DNA of 64,000 bases from Streptomyces sp. Tue6028 (GCF_002300165.1 NZ_MLCE01000036.1:1-64000); one strand, 5' to 3'; positions 8,312-19,328 are shown, counted from the stretch's first letter. Translations and numbers: made by a program. The notes: generated from the letters alone by a model not told the origin.

Positions 8312-9555
8312 GCACTGAGCGCCCCCGGGGTGCGGCCATCACCGGCATCGGTGTGATCGCGCCCAACGGCCTGAGCGCCGAAGCCTACTGGAAGTCCGTC
8401 AGGGAAGGGCTCGGCGTGATCGACCGGATCACCCGTGAGGGATGCGGGCACCTTCCGCTCCGCGTCGCGGGCGAGGTCCGGACGTTCGACGCCGCGGCCC
8501 TCATCGAGGAGCGGTTCCTCGTCCAGACCGACCGGTTCAGCCACTTCGCGATGGCCGCGGCCGCCCTCGCCCTCGAGGACGCCGGGCTCGGTAAGGGAGA
8601 CACCGCGGAGCCCTACTCGATCGGCGTGGTCACCGCGGCCGGGTCCGGCGGCGGCGAGTTCGGTCAGCGGGAACTCCAGAAGCTGTGGGGACAGGGCTCC
8701 CGCTTCGTCGGCCCGTACCAGTCCATCGCCTGGTTCTACGCCGCGAGCACCGGCCAGATCTCCATCCGCAGCGGCTTCAAGGGTCCCTGCGGTGTGGTCG
8801 CCAGCGACGAGGCCGGCGGCCTGGACTCCATCGCACTCGCGGCCCGCGTCGTGAGGCGCGGCACGGACGCGGTGGTCGTCGGAGCCGCGGAGGCGCCCCT
8901 CGCCCCCTACTCGATGGTCTGCCAGCTCGGCTACCCCGAGCTCAGCACCGTGGAGGACCCCGAGCGGGCCTACCGGCCCTTCACCTCGGATGCCTGCGGT
9001 TTCGTACCCGCGGAGGGCGGCGCCATCCTCGTCGTGGAGGACGAGGAGCACGCCCGCGAGCGCGGCACGCCCGTCCGGGCCACCGTGGCGGGACACGGCG
9101 CCACCTTCACCGGCGCCTCCCGCTGGGACAAGTCCCGCGAGGGACTCGCGCAGGCGATCCGGGTCGCCCTCGACGAAGCGGGCTGCGCGCCGGAGGAGAT
9201 CGACGTCGTCTTCGCCGACGCCTTCGGCGTACCCGAGGCGGACCGTGCCGAGGCGCTGGCCATCGCCGACGCGCTGGGCGCGCACGGTACCCGCGTGCCC
9301 GTCACGGCCCCCAAGACCGGGATCGGGCGCAGCTACTGCGCGGCACCCGTCCTGGACACGGCGGCGGCGGTGCTCGCCATGGAACACGGTCAGGTACCGC
9401 CCACCCCGAACGTGTTCGACATCTGCCACGACCTCGACCTGGTGACCTCCAAGGCTCGCCCCGCCGAGCTGCACACGGCCCTGGTCCTCTCCCGGGGACT
9501 CATGGGCTCCAACGCGGCGCTGGTCGTGCGCCGCGGCGGCGACTCCGCCCGGTAG
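8308..9555 (+). CDS. whiE-ORFIV: Chain length factor (KS-beta) of type II PKS
   Basis: 415 residues, ATG 8308 behind GGGAGGACAAG. A ketosynthase homologue without the active-site Cys: the position aligning with Cys169 of KS-alpha is Glu168 in 'VASDEAGGLDS'. Most CLFs have Gln here, so Glu is worth noting. The catalytic-His regions are also altered. Forms the heterodimer with KS-alpha and sets chain length; in whiE systems a long (24-carbon) chain has been inferred. Confidence 0.94.
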   Translation: MSTERPRGAAITGIGVIAPNGLSAEAYWKSVREGLGVIDRITREGCGHLPLRVAGEVRTFDAAALIEERFLVQTDRFSHFAMAAAALALEDAGLGKGDTAEPYSIGVVTAAGSGGGEFGQRELQKLWGQGSRFVGPYQSIAWFYAASTGQISIRSGFKGPCGVVASDEAGGLDSIALAARVVRRGTDAVVVGAAEAPLAPYSMVCQLGYPELSTVEDPERAYRPFTSDACGFVPAEGGAILVVEDEEHARERGTPVRATVAGHGATFTGASRWDKSREGLAQAIRVALDEAGCAPEEIDVVFADAFGVPEADRAEALAIADALGAHGTRVPVTAPKTGIGRSYCAAPVLDTAAAVLAMEHGQVPPTPNVFDICHDLDLVTSKARPAELHTALVLSRGLMGSNAALVVRRGGDSAR

Positions 9556-9580
9556 GACCGGGCGGGAAGGGAGAACAGAC

Positions 9581-9838
9581 ATGATCATCGAAGTGACTGT
9601 CGGCGAACTGGCCACGCTGATGAAGAAGGCGGCCGGTGTCACCGTCGACCCCATGGAGCTCGCGAAGTCGTCCGACTCGCCGTTCGGCACCCTCGGACTC
9701 GACTCGCTCGGCCTGCTGGGCATCGTCGGCGAACTGGAGAACCAGTACAGCCGGCCGCTGCCCGTCGACGCGGAGCGCTGCAGGACGCCGCGTGAGTTCC
9801 TCGACCTTGTGAACACCACCCTCAAGACTGGAGCCTGA
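9581..9838 (+). CDS. whiE-ORFV: Acyl carrier protein of type II PKS
   Basis: 85 residues. The phosphopantetheine attachment site is Ser42 in 'LGLDSLGLLGIV'. ATG 9581 follows AAGGGAG. It carries the growing polyketide for the KS-alpha/CLF pair. The downstream aromatase starts two bases after its stop, consistent with one operon. Confidence 0.95.
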   Translation: MIIEVTVGELATLMKKAAGVTVDPMELAKSSDSPFGTLGLDSLGLLGIVGELENQYSRPLPVDAERCRTPREFLDLVNTTLKTGA

Positions 9839-9839
9839 A

Positions 9840-10319
9840 GTGGCCGGACACACCGAGAACAGCATCACCATCGACGCCCCTCTCGACCTGGTCTGGGACA
9901 TGACCAACGACATCGAGAACTGGCCCCGCCTGTTCAGCGAGTACGCGTCCGTCGACGTCCTCTCCCGCGAGGGCGACTCGACGACCTTCCGTCTGACCAT
10001 GCACCCGGACGAGAACGGCACGGTCTGGAGCTGGGTGTCGGAGCGCACCGTGGACCGCGCCGACCGGACGGTGCGGGCGCGGCGCGTCGAGACGGGCCCC
10101 TTCGCCCACATGAACATCCGGTGGGAGTACAAGGAGACCGCCGACGGCGTCCACATGCACTGGGTGCAGGACTTCGCGATGAAGCCCGACGCTCCGGTCG
10201 ACGACGACTGGATGACGGACAACATCAACCGCAACTCCGTCACGCAGATGGCTCTCATCCGCGACAAGATCGAAAAGGCGGCGCGCGAACGTCAGAGCGC
10301 GCCCGCCATGCCCCGCTGA
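9840..10319 (+). CDS. whiE-ORFVI: Polyketide aromatase/cyclase, SRPBCC fold
   Basis: 159 residues, GTG start at 9840 two bases after the ACP stop. Begins 'MAGHTENSITIDAPLDLVWDMTNDIENWPRLF', the hallmark of single-domain START/SRPBCC polyketide cyclases (TcmN N-terminal and WhiE-ORFVI type). These bind the ACP-bound chain in a deep pocket and direct first-ring cyclisation and aromatisation. Confidence 0.92.
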   Translation: MAGHTENSITIDAPLDLVWDMTNDIENWPRLFSEYASVDVLSREGDSTTFRLTMHPDENGTVWSWVSERTVDRADRTVRARRVETGPFAHMNIRWEYKETADGVHMHWVQDFAMKPDAPVDDDWMTDNINRNSVTQMALIRDKIEKAARERQSAPAMPR

Positions 10320-10346
10320 CCACAGGACGAGGAAGGACGACCCCTG

Positions 10347-10682
10347 ATGCACCACGCCCTGATCGTCGCCCGCATGGCGCCCGGCTCGGCGCCCGCGATC
10401 GCCGACGTGTTCGCCGCCTCCGACCGCGGTGAGCTCCCGCACCTGATCGGCGTCGACCGGCGCAGCCTCTTCCAGTTCGGTGATGTGTACCTGCACCTCA
10501 TCGAGTCGGAGCAGGACCCCGCGCCGGCCATCGCGAAGGTGGCCGGGCACCCCGAGTTCCGCAGCATCAGCGAGCAGCTGTCGGCGTACGTCAGCGCGTA
10601 CGACCCGCAGACATGGCGCAGCCCCAAGGACGCCATGGCGCAGTGCTTCTACCGCTGGGAGCGGGAGCCCGCCTCCACCTGA
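10347..10682 (+). CDS. whiE-ORFVII: TcmI-family polyketide cyclase
   Basis: 111 residues, ATG 10347. A ferredoxin-like fold of the TcmI/polyketide synthesis cyclase family: 'HHALIVARMAPGSAPAIADVFAASDRGELPHLIGV' and 'RRSLFQFGDVYLHLIES'. It catalyses a late ring closure. Last gene of the pigment operon; a strong terminator lies 15 bases beyond its stop. Confidence 0.92.
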   Translation: MHHALIVARMAPGSAPAIADVFAASDRGELPHLIGVDRRSLFQFGDVYLHLIESEQDPAPAIAKVAGHPEFRSISEQLSAYVSAYDPQTWRSPKDAMAQCFYRWEREPAST

Positions 10683-10696
10683 CCCGACGCAGCGAC

Positions 10697-10748
10697 AGAC
10701 CCGAGGCCGCCGGCTCCGCGACGAAGCGGAACCGGCGGCCTCGGGTCT
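10697..10748. terminator. Terminator at the end of the pigment operon
   Basis: AGACCCGAGGCCGCCGG (10697-10713) pairs perfectly with 10732-10748; an inner TCCGC/GCGGA stem leaves the loop GACGAA. It lies between the cyclase gene and the convergent methyltransferase, so it can serve both strands. Confidence 0.88.
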
Positions 10749-10769
10749 ACCGGGATCGACCGGGGAGGA

Positions 10770-11798
10770 TCAGGCGGGGGTGGTGCACTCGAAGGCGTGC
10801 AGATACGGGTTGACCGGGCGGATCTCACCGATGACCAGGCCGGCGTCCGTCAGCCTGTCGACCATGCTCTGCCGGGTGTGCTTCGCGCCGCCCACGTTGA
10901 GCAGCAGCAGCAGGTCCATGGCCGTGGTGAACCCCATCGACGGGGTGTCGTCCACGAGGTTCTCGATGACGACGACACGGGCACCGGGCCGGGCCGCCTT
11001 CCGGACGTTCGCCAGCGCCCTGCGGGTGCTGTTGTCGTCCCACTCCAGGATGTTCTTGATGATGTAGACGTCCGCCTGGACCGGGATGTCCTTGCGGCAG
11101 TCGCCGGCCACGATGCGCACCCGGTTGGCGAGCGGGCCTCCGTCGCGCAGGCGCGGGTCGGCGTTCTCCACCACCCCGGGCAGGTCGAGCAGCGTGCCGT
11201 GCATCGAGGGGTGCTTCTCCAGCAGGCTGGCCACGACCTGGCCCTGGCCGCCGCCGATGTCCGCGACCGAGGACACGCCGCTCAGGTCGAGCAGGGCGGC
11301 GACGTCGCGTGCCGACTGCTCGCTGGACGTCGTCATGGCCCGGTTGAACACGTGCGCCGACTCGGGGGCGTCGTTGTTGAGGTAGTCGAAGAACTCCTTG
11401 CCGTACACGTCCTCGAAGACGTTGTGGCCGGAGCGGACCGCCTCGTCGAGCTTCGGCCAGACGTTCCACGTCCAGGGCTCGGTGCACCACAGGGCGATGT
11501 ACCGCAGGCTCTGCGGGTCGTCCTCGCGCAGCAGCCGGGACATCTCCGTGTGGACGAAGGTGCCGTCGGGGCGCTCCGCGAAGACACCCTGGCAGGTCAG
11601 GGCGCGCAGCAGCCGGCGCAGCGTGTTGGGCTGCGTCTTCACCGCCGCCGCCAGGTCCTCCACGCTCATGGGCTTGTCGTCGAGGGCGTCGGCCACGCCC
11701 AGGCGGGCCGCGGCCCGGACGGCGGCGGCGCGGGCCGCACCGAAAACGAGCTCCCTGAACCGCATGGACGGTGGGGGAGCCTGCTCAACCGTGGTCAT
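10770..11798 (-). CDS. SAM-dependent O-methyltransferase, probably pigment tailoring
   Basis: 342 residues. The N-terminal dimerisation/winged-helix part contains 'LGVADALDDKPMSVEDLAAAVKTQPNTLRRLLRAL'. The Rossmann part has the SAM motif 'VADIGGGQGQVVASLLEKHP' (about 182-201), 'DLPGVVENA', 'VRIVAGDCRKDIP' and the O-methyltransferase-2 family region 'ILEWDDNSTRRALANVRKA'. The family includes TcmN/DmpM-like enzymes that methylate aromatic polyketide hydroxyls. It converges on the pigment operon across a shared terminator. I do not recall a methyltransferase in the S. coelicolor whiE set, so it may be strain-specific decoration. The substrate is an inference from position only. Confidence 0.88.
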   Translation of the reverse strand: MTTVEQAPPPSMRFRELVFGAARAAAVRAAARLGVADALDDKPMSVEDLAAAVKTQPNTLRRLLRALTCQGVFAERPDGTFVHTEMSRLLREDDPQSLRYIALWCTEPWTWNVWPKLDEAVRSGHNVFEDVYGKEFFDYLNNDAPESAHVFNRAMTTSSEQSARDVAALLDLSGVSSVADIGGGQGQVVASLLEKHPSMHGTLLDLPGVVENADPRLRDGGPLANRVRIVAGDCRKDIPVQADVYIIKNILEWDDNSTRRALANVRKAARPGARVVVIENLVDDTPSMGFTTAMDLLLLLNVGGAKHTRQSMVDRLTDAGLVIGEIRPVNPYLHAFECTTPA

Positions 11799-11850
11799 CC
11801 ATTGCCTCGCTTCTGCTGTCGTGCTCTGTGGGGGGTGAGGGAGGGGCCGG

Positions 11851-12915
11851 TCAGCACATGCCGGCGGGCTGGGAGACAGCGCACCGGTTGCCGCGGAAGG
11901 AGTTGCCCTTGCCGGTGTCCCGGTTGGCCAGGTCGGCGGCGCCGTTGCGCAGCACGACGTTGTCGCGGATCACGTTGTTCTGGTTCTGCGCGCCGACGAA
12001 GCTCTTGAAGAGGACGATGCCGCCGGACAGCGGGGAGTTGCCCACGTTGTCCTCGACCCTGTTCCTCGTCACGCGCGCGTCCTCGGCGCCGGTCAGGACG
12101 ATGCCCGAACCCTGGAGGTAGGGCAGGCGGGGGGTCTTGGCGCAGTACTTGTTGTTGGCGTGGATGTAGTTGTGGTCGACGCTCAGGGCTCCGACGCGCG
12201 GCTTGTTCTCGTCGCCGACGACGAACACCGCGGTGCAGTTGCCCGTGGCCTCGTTGTGGTCGACGCTCAGGTTGCGCAGCCGTCGCACCGTGACACCGAT
12301 CCGGTTCCCGGAGGCCAGGTTGTGGCTGATCACCGTGCCCTTGGTGTCCCGGGCGCCCTCTTCGGTGTCGACGGTGTTGGACACGAACAGTCCGGCGTCG
12401 CCGTTGTTCCTGACGGTGTTGTGGCGGAACACCCCGCGCACGGACCGCTCCTGGGCGATGCCCCACTGGCCGTTCTTCTCGGAGATCACGTCCCGGACGG
12501 TCAGGCGGTCGGTGCCGGACGCCCACAGGCCCTGCTTGGCGAAGCCGCTGAGGGTCAGTGACCTGACGGTGACCCCGGTGACGGGGTTGCGCTCGGTGCC
12601 CGTCACGCAGATGCCGTTGCCGGCCTTGGCGCACGTGCTGCTCTTGTCGGCCGCCTTCGGCACGATGACGGTGGACCGGGCGTCGGAACCGCGCAGCGTC
12701 AGGTTCGACACCGTGACGCTGACGCTCTCGTGGTAGGTGCCGGGGGAGAGGAGGACGGTGTCCCCCGGCCGGGCGGAGTTCACGGCCTTCTGGATCGACT
12801 CGCCGGGGCTGACCCGGTGCACCGTCAGGTGGTCGGCGGACGGGGCGGCGGCGCCCAGCCCCGATGCCACGACGGCCGCGGCGCAGGCGAGGTAGGCCAT
12901 CTGTCGTTTGGTCAT
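11851..12915 (-). CDS. Secreted right-handed parallel beta-helix protein
   Basis: 354 residues. Signal peptide: 'MTKRQM', a hydrophobic core 'AYLACAAAVVASGLGAAA' and a likely cleavage near 25. Then 'GESIQKAVNSARPGDTVLLSPGTYHESVSV', the standard opening of PbH1/NosD-like parallel beta-helices, followed by many turns rich in Asn (such as 'HNTVRNNGDAGLFVSNT', 'VTRNRVEDNVGNSPLSGGIVL'). Two Cys near 'KSSTCAKAGNGICVTG' and two near 'GNRCAVSQPAGMC' may form disulfides. The fold is that of polysaccharide lyases and mannuronan epimerases, but no catalytic set can be assigned. Monocistronic. Confidence 0.85.
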   Translation of the reverse strand: MTKRQMAYLACAAAVVASGLGAAAPSADHLTVHRVSPGESIQKAVNSARPGDTVLLSPGTYHESVSVTVSNLTLRGSDARSTVIVPKAADKSSTCAKAGNGICVTGTERNPVTGVTVRSLTLSGFAKQGLWASGTDRLTVRDVISEKNGQWGIAQERSVRGVFRHNTVRNNGDAGLFVSNTVDTEEGARDTKGTVISHNLASGNRIGVTVRRLRNLSVDHNEATGNCTAVFVVGDENKPRVGALSVDHNYIHANNKYCAKTPRLPYLQGSGIVLTGAEDARVTRNRVEDNVGNSPLSGGIVLFKSFVGAQNQNNVIRDNVVLRNGAADLANRDTGKGNSFRGNRCAVSQPAGMC

Positions 12916-13094
12916 AGGCCGAAGCTATGAGGGGGTGTTCCGGCCCGCCACCGCTGATCCCCCAGGCGGGCAGCGCTTGTCGCCCTTCCGCGCGGGCGGT
13001 TCGGCCGTACGCGTGTCCGCCGCCCGTCGACCGTGCCTTTCCCCGTGTCAGGGGGCCGCCGTGCCGGGCGGCTTCGGCCGTCCCCGCGGCGCGG

Positions 13095-13745
13095 TCACGG
13101 CCTGACGAGGGGGAGCTGGCGCGGCACGCGCCGGGCGGGCGGCACGGGTAACTGCTCGACCCGGACGTCGAGCAGCGAGTGCCGGCAGTGGTACGAGGGG
13201 ACGGTGTCGACGAGCAGCAGATACGTGATCGTCGTGCCGCTGCCGATCCGCCCGGGGCCGATGCTCAGCTCCGAGCCGAGCACCGAGACCGGCGGGGGCT
13301 GCGCCGCGCTCGGCTCCGACTCCGCGGCGACCATTTCGAGGTACGGCACGGCGAGGTCCACACGGAAGGGCTGCCCCCGGTCGAACGCGCTGCTCGGGAT
13401 GTCGCGCCGGCCGGGATTGGTGAGCACCAGCCGCACCAGGTGCGGGTCGGTCAGCAGGGTGCCGTTGCGGCGGATCTCCAGACGGCCGCCGACGAGCTGG
13501 TTGACCAGCGGGTCGTGGCCCGTCGTGTACGTCAGGCGCCGCCTGGGGTGGGAGGCGCGCAGCGCGGCCCAGATCGCGCCGCCTCCCATGAGGACGGCCA
13601 CGGCGACTCCGGCCGCGGTCCAGAAGGTCTCCGCGGTGTAGAAGGCGCCGGACGCGACGGGCGCGAGGGTTCGAACGTGGTACACGGGCAGCCCGACGCG
13701 CCGAGGGGCCGGCCGCGCGTCGTACTCCATTCGTACGTGCGGCAA
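13095..13745 (-). CDS. Membrane-anchored protein of unknown function
   Basis: Up to 216 residues. One clear membrane segment, 'FWTAAGVAVAVLMGGGAIWAAL' (about 41-62), is followed by a soluble region starting 'RRRLTYTTGHDPLVNQLVGGRLEIRRNG' and 'LVRLVLTNPGRRDIPSSAFDRGQP'; similar proteins occur widely in Streptomyces as single-pass proteins. Start uncertain: TTG 13745 gives the longest frame, ATG 13730 (MEYDARP) is the nearest ATG; neither has a strong ribosome site. No function can be given. Confidence 0.65.
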   Translation of the reverse strand: MPHVRMEYDARPAPRRVGLPVYHVRTLAPVASGAFYTAETFWTAAGVAVAVLMGGGAIWAALRASHPRRRLTYTTGHDPLVNQLVGGRLEIRRNGTLLTDPHLVRLVLTNPGRRDIPSSAFDRGQPFRVDLAVPYLEMVAAESEPSAAQPPPVSVLGSELSIGPGRIGSGTTITYLLLVDTVPSYHCRHSLLDVRVEQLPVPPARRVPRQLPLVRP

Positions 13746-13802
13746 CGTTCCGGTACTTCCCTCACCGCCCCGGCCCGCCGACGGTCCCCTGCTGACGAAG
13801 GA

Positions 13803-14033
13803 TCAGGGACGGCCCCCGTCGTCGTGGCCCGCCGCGTCCAGGAACGCGGTCCATTCGGCCGGGGCGAAGACGAGCGCGGGACCGCCGGTGTCCTTGGAGT
13901 CCCGTACGGCGACGAGGCCCTCGACGAAGGCGACCTCGACGCACGCGCCGTTCCCGGAACTGCGACGGCTCCTGCGCCACGCGGCGCCGCTCAGGTCGAT
14001 CTGCCGGCCCGTCCGTCCGTCGTGCCTGCTCAT
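13803..14033 (-). CDS. DUF397 protein
   Basis: 76 residues, ATG 14033. Shows the DUF397 pattern: 'DLSGAAWRRSRRSSGNGACVEVAF', 'AVRDSKDTGGPALVFAPAEWTAFLDA'. Start and the stop of the upstream Scr1-type regulator overlap as ATGA, so the two are translationally coupled. Such pairs are highly repeated in Streptomyces genomes. DUF397 members have been proposed to act as antitoxin-like or antagonist partners of their HTH protein; that role is not visible in the sequence. Confidence 0.93.
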   Translation of the reverse strand: MSRHDGRTGRQIDLSGAAWRRSRRSSGNGACVEVAFVEGLVAVRDSKDTGGPALVFAPAEWTAFLDAAGHDDGGRP

Positions 14034-14893
14034 GTGCTGTACATCTCCCTTGCGATCTTCTCCAGGGTGGCGGGGGTCTCCTGCGGATCTGGGGCCGCGG
14101 CCCGCACCAGGTCGAAGGTCTGGATGAAGGTGCGGACGTCGCGCTCCTTCTCCAGGTACACGTTTCCTGCGATCGAGTTGACGTAGACGACGGTGGGCGT
14201 GCGGGGCTCGAACTCCAGCAGGGAGAAGGTCCCGGCGAGCGCCGCGTGGGCGCCCTTCGCCGTCGGCATGACCTGGATGGTCACGTTCGGCAGGGCCGTC
14301 GTCTCGGCCAGGTGGGCGAGCTGGGCCGCCATGACGTCCCGGCCGCCGACCGGGCGGCGCAGCGCGCTCTCCTCCAGCACGACCCACAGCTCCAGCGGTT
14401 CGGGCTCCCGGGTGAGCAGCGCCTGGCGCTCCTTGCGGAAGCGCACCAGCTGGTCCACCTCGTACGGCTCGTTGGGCCGGGCGGCGGCGATCACGGCGCG
14501 GGCGTAGTCCTCGGTCTGGAGCAGACCGTGGACGAACGTGGGTTCGTACGAGCGCAGGGCGCGCGCGTCGGACTCCAGGCCCGCGTAGGTGGCCATGCCC
14601 GAGGGCAGCACCTCCCCGTAGTGCGCCCACCAGCCCTGCTGCTGGGCGTCCTTGTGGATCTGCATGACCGTCTCGGTCTGCGCGGGGTCGGTGACGCCGT
14701 ACCACTGGAGCAGGTCCCGGACGTCGCGTGCCTTGATGGGCGCCTGTCCCGTCTCCACGCGGCTGATCTTGGACATGGAGCATTCCAGGTGCGCCGCGAC
14801 GTCCTCGATCTTCTTGCCCGCGTGCTCACGCAGTCTGCGCAGCTCGGACCCGAGCTGACGGCGTCGTACGGTCGGTCCACCGGCTGTGGCCAT
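14030..14893 (-). CDS. Scr1-type helix-turn-helix regulator
   Basis: 287 residues from ATG 14893, chosen over the upstream in-frame ATG because GGGAGGGACG precedes it. The N-terminal XRE-type HTH is 'LGSELRRLREHAGKKIEDVAAHLECSMSKISRVETG' in outline. It is followed by the long Scr1/DUF5753 domain: 'PTFVHGLLQTEDYARAVI', 'LWVVLEESALRRPVGGRDVMAAQL', 'VTIQVMPTAKGAHAALAGTF'. Operon with the DUF397 gene. Family members include Abaa-, WhiJ- and BldB-related developmental regulators. Confidence 0.92.
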   Translation of the reverse strand: MATAGGPTVRRRQLGSELRRLREHAGKKIEDVAAHLECSMSKISRVETGQAPIKARDVRDLLQWYGVTDPAQTETVMQIHKDAQQQGWWAHYGEVLPSGMATYAGLESDARALRSYEPTFVHGLLQTEDYARAVIAAARPNEPYEVDQLVRFRKERQALLTREPEPLELWVVLEESALRRPVGGRDVMAAQLAHLAETTALPNVTIQVMPTAKGAHAALAGTFSLLEFEPRTPTVVYVNSIAGNVYLEKERDVRTFIQTFDLVRAAAPDPQETPATLEKIAREMYST

Positions 14894-15058
14894 CGTCCCT
14901 CCCCACACCGGACGTGCTGGCGTCTTGCTCGACGCAAGTGTGCCCGCCCGCCAACTCCCCTGTCATCCCTTTCAGTTGGTTCGAGACATTTGGCTGACGC
15001 ACTTGCGTGGAGGAAGTCGCCCGGTCGCGCCGAGGCGTGCGCCCCCGACAGTACGAAA

Positions 15059-15181
15059 CCGCCCCGGCCGGAGGGTCCGGCCGGGGCGGCGCGTCACGGA
15101 CGAGGTCCGCGGAGGTGTCACGGTCACGGGCCGCACAGGGCCCGTGCGCGGCGCACGGTCACGGACCGGGGCCCGTGACCG
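15059..15181. terminator. Two hairpins downstream of isocitrate dehydrogenase
   Basis: CCGCCCCGGCCGGA (15059-15072) pairs with 15076-15089 across the loop GGG. Nearer the idh stop, CGGTCACGGGCC (15121-15132) pairs with GGCCCGTGACCG (15170-15181). These are likely successive terminators for the leftward idh transcript. They occupy most of the 298-base gap up to the Scr1 regulator. Confidence 0.7.
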
Positions 15182-15191
15182 AGCGCGTGGA

Positions 15192-17411
<2,220 letters not shown>

Positions 17412-17733
17412 CGGGTGCTCCGCTCCACGTCTGCAACATTGCTCGACATCAAGATATCTCGTGAGCGACCCCGGTTCGACAGGGGTCCGCTCCGGTACGC
17501 CGCGCGGCGTACCCGGCCACAGGCCGCCGGCCGCGGAAGGCGACCGAGCGTGACGGCCGAGACACCGGTGACAGCAGTAACCACATGTGAACAGAGAAGT
17601 GAACAGAGAAAAGGCGTGCCGCAGGCAACCGCACTCTCCTCTCACGCGTACTGCAAGTGGATCGATCAGCACAGTCGATCACCACATCCGACGGCCCGGC
17701 GCCAGACCCGGGCCGTCCGAACGAAAGCGGACC
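17412..17733. promoter_or_regulatory. Divergent promoter region of idh and an M1 peptidase
   Basis: Contains an imperfect dyad CTCGACATCAAG (17442-17453) that overlaps the perfect palindrome AGATATCT (17452-17459), both just upstream of the idh start and AT-rich for this genome. GACCCC/GGGGTC (17467-17487) can form a small hairpin. Near the peptidase, GTGAACAGAGAA occurs twice head to tail (17587-17598, 17599-17610). Which protein binds any of these is unknown. Confidence 0.5.
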
Positions 17734-19290
17734 ATGAGATATCGCACCAGAGTGACGGCCCCGGCCGCGGCCCTGATAGGCACGGCCGCCGCGCTCGCCA
17801 CGGGGCCCGGGGCCCACGCACGGACCTCGGCCTTACGGGGTGACGGCGCGGGAGCCCCGGGCGCGGAGACCCTCGGCGACCCCGTCTTCCCGGCACTCGG
17901 TAACGACGGCTACCGGGTGGCGGCCTACCACCTCGACCTCGCGTACGAGGCGACCACCCGCCTCGTGGACGCCACCGCGACCCTCACGCTGCACACCACC
18001 CAGGTCCTGACCCGCTTCTCGCTCGACGCCCTCGGCCTGGACATCCGCGCCGTACGCGTCGGCGGCGTGCCCGCCGTCTTCGAGCAGGTGGAGGAGAAGC
18101 TGCGCGTCACACCCGCCCGGACCCTGCCGGACCGGGCCCGGGTCACCGTCTGCGTCGAGTACACGGCCGACCCGGCCAAGCCGCTCGCGCACACCGCGTG
18201 GGTCCCGACGCCCGACGGGTTCGCCGTGTGCCCGCAGCCGAACTCCGCGCACACCGTCTTCCCGTGCAACGACCACCCCACGGACAAGGCGTCCTTCACC
18301 TTCCGCGTCACCGTGCCCGGCACACTGCGCGGAGTCGCGAGCGGCACCCTGGTGCGCACGGAGAGCCTCGACGGCGACCGGACCGCGTACACCTACCGCT
18401 CCCGCTCCCCGATCGCCACCGAACTCGTCCAGATCACGGTCGGCGACTACACCGTCACCTCACGGCAGGGGCCGAACGGCCTGGCGCTGCGCGACGTGGT
18501 GCCGACCGCCCGGGCCGCCGCGCTCGAACCCGCGCTCGCCCTGACCCCCGGCCTGCTGGAATGGCTGGAACAGCGGCTCGGCGCGTACCCCTTCGAGACG
18601 TACGGCCTGTTGCCGTGCAACTCGGACGACCCGAACGCCTTCGACTTCACCGGCCTGGAGACGCAGACGCTGACGCTCTACAAGCCGAACTTCCTGCTCC
18701 AGGAGGAGAAGAAGATCGGCTCGCACATGATGCACGAGCTGGTCCACTCCTGGTTCGGGAACAGCGTCAGCCCCGCCACCTGGGCCGACCTGTGGCTCAA
18801 CGAGGGCCACGCCGACTTCTACGGACTGCTCTACCGCTACGAGCGCGGCTGGCCCGACTCGCTCGGCCTGACCACCATGGAAGCCCGCATGAAGGACACC
18901 TACGCCAGGGGCGACCAGTGGCGGCAGAGCTCCGGGCCGGTCGCCGCGCCGAACGCCGCGAACCTCTTCGACAGCCAGCGCTACCTGGGCGGCGTGCTGG
19001 TCCTGTACGCGCTGCGCGAGGCCGTCGGCGAGGACGTCTTCAACCGCATCGAACGCACCTTCCTGGAGCGCCACCGCAACTCCGCGGCGACCACCCAGGA
19101 CTACATGGCGGTCGCCTCCGAGGTCTCCGGACAGGACCAGACCGGCTTCCTCGGTGACTGGCTGTACGGCACCAGGACGCCGCGCATGCCGAACCATCCC
19201 GACTGGACGGTCACCCCGGTGACTCCCGGCTTCGTCGCTCCCCGCAACCGTGGGAACGGCCATTACCACGACGCGTCCGCCACGCTCTGA
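17734..19290 (+). CDS. Secreted M1-family zinc metallopeptidase
   Basis: 518 residues. Signal peptide 'MRYRTRVTAPAAALIGTAAALATG'. The zinc site is complete: 'HELVHSWFGNSVSP' (HExxH) and the third ligand Glu 18 residues on in 'LWLNEGHADFYG'. The N-terminal beta domain ('YRVAAYHLDLAYEATTRLVDATATL') is typical of M1 aminopeptidases. The protein ends soon after the helical domain, shorter than the 850-residue aminopeptidase N type and like other exported actinobacterial M1 enzymes. Start ATG 17734. Confidence 0.92.
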   Translation: MRYRTRVTAPAAALIGTAAALATGPGAHARTSALRGDGAGAPGAETLGDPVFPALGNDGYRVAAYHLDLAYEATTRLVDATATLTLHTTQVLTRFSLDALGLDIRAVRVGGVPAVFEQVEEKLRVTPARTLPDRARVTVCVEYTADPAKPLAHTAWVPTPDGFAVCPQPNSAHTVFPCNDHPTDKASFTFRVTVPGTLRGVASGTLVRTESLDGDRTAYTYRSRSPIATELVQITVGDYTVTSRQGPNGLALRDVVPTARAAALEPALALTPGLLEWLEQRLGAYPFETYGLLPCNSDDPNAFDFTGLETQTLTLYKPNFLLQEEKKIGSHMMHELVHSWFGNSVSPATWADLWLNEGHADFYGLLYRYERGWPDSLGLTTMEARMKDTYARGDQWRQSSGPVAAPNAANLFDSQRYLGGVLVLYALREAVGEDVFNRIERTFLERHRNSAATTQDYMAVASEVSGQDQTGFLGDWLYGTRTPRMPNHPDWTVTPVTPGFVAPRNRGNGHYHDASATL

Positions 19291-19297
19291 GCGGACG

Positions 19298-19328
19298 GGA
19301 GCCGGGCGGACGCGTGCCGCCCGGCTCC
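19298..19328. terminator. Bidirectional terminator
   Basis: GGAGCCGGGCGG (19298-19309) pairs with CCGCCCGGCTCC (19317-19328) across ACGCGTG, between the convergent peptidase and MscS genes. Confidence 0.85.
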
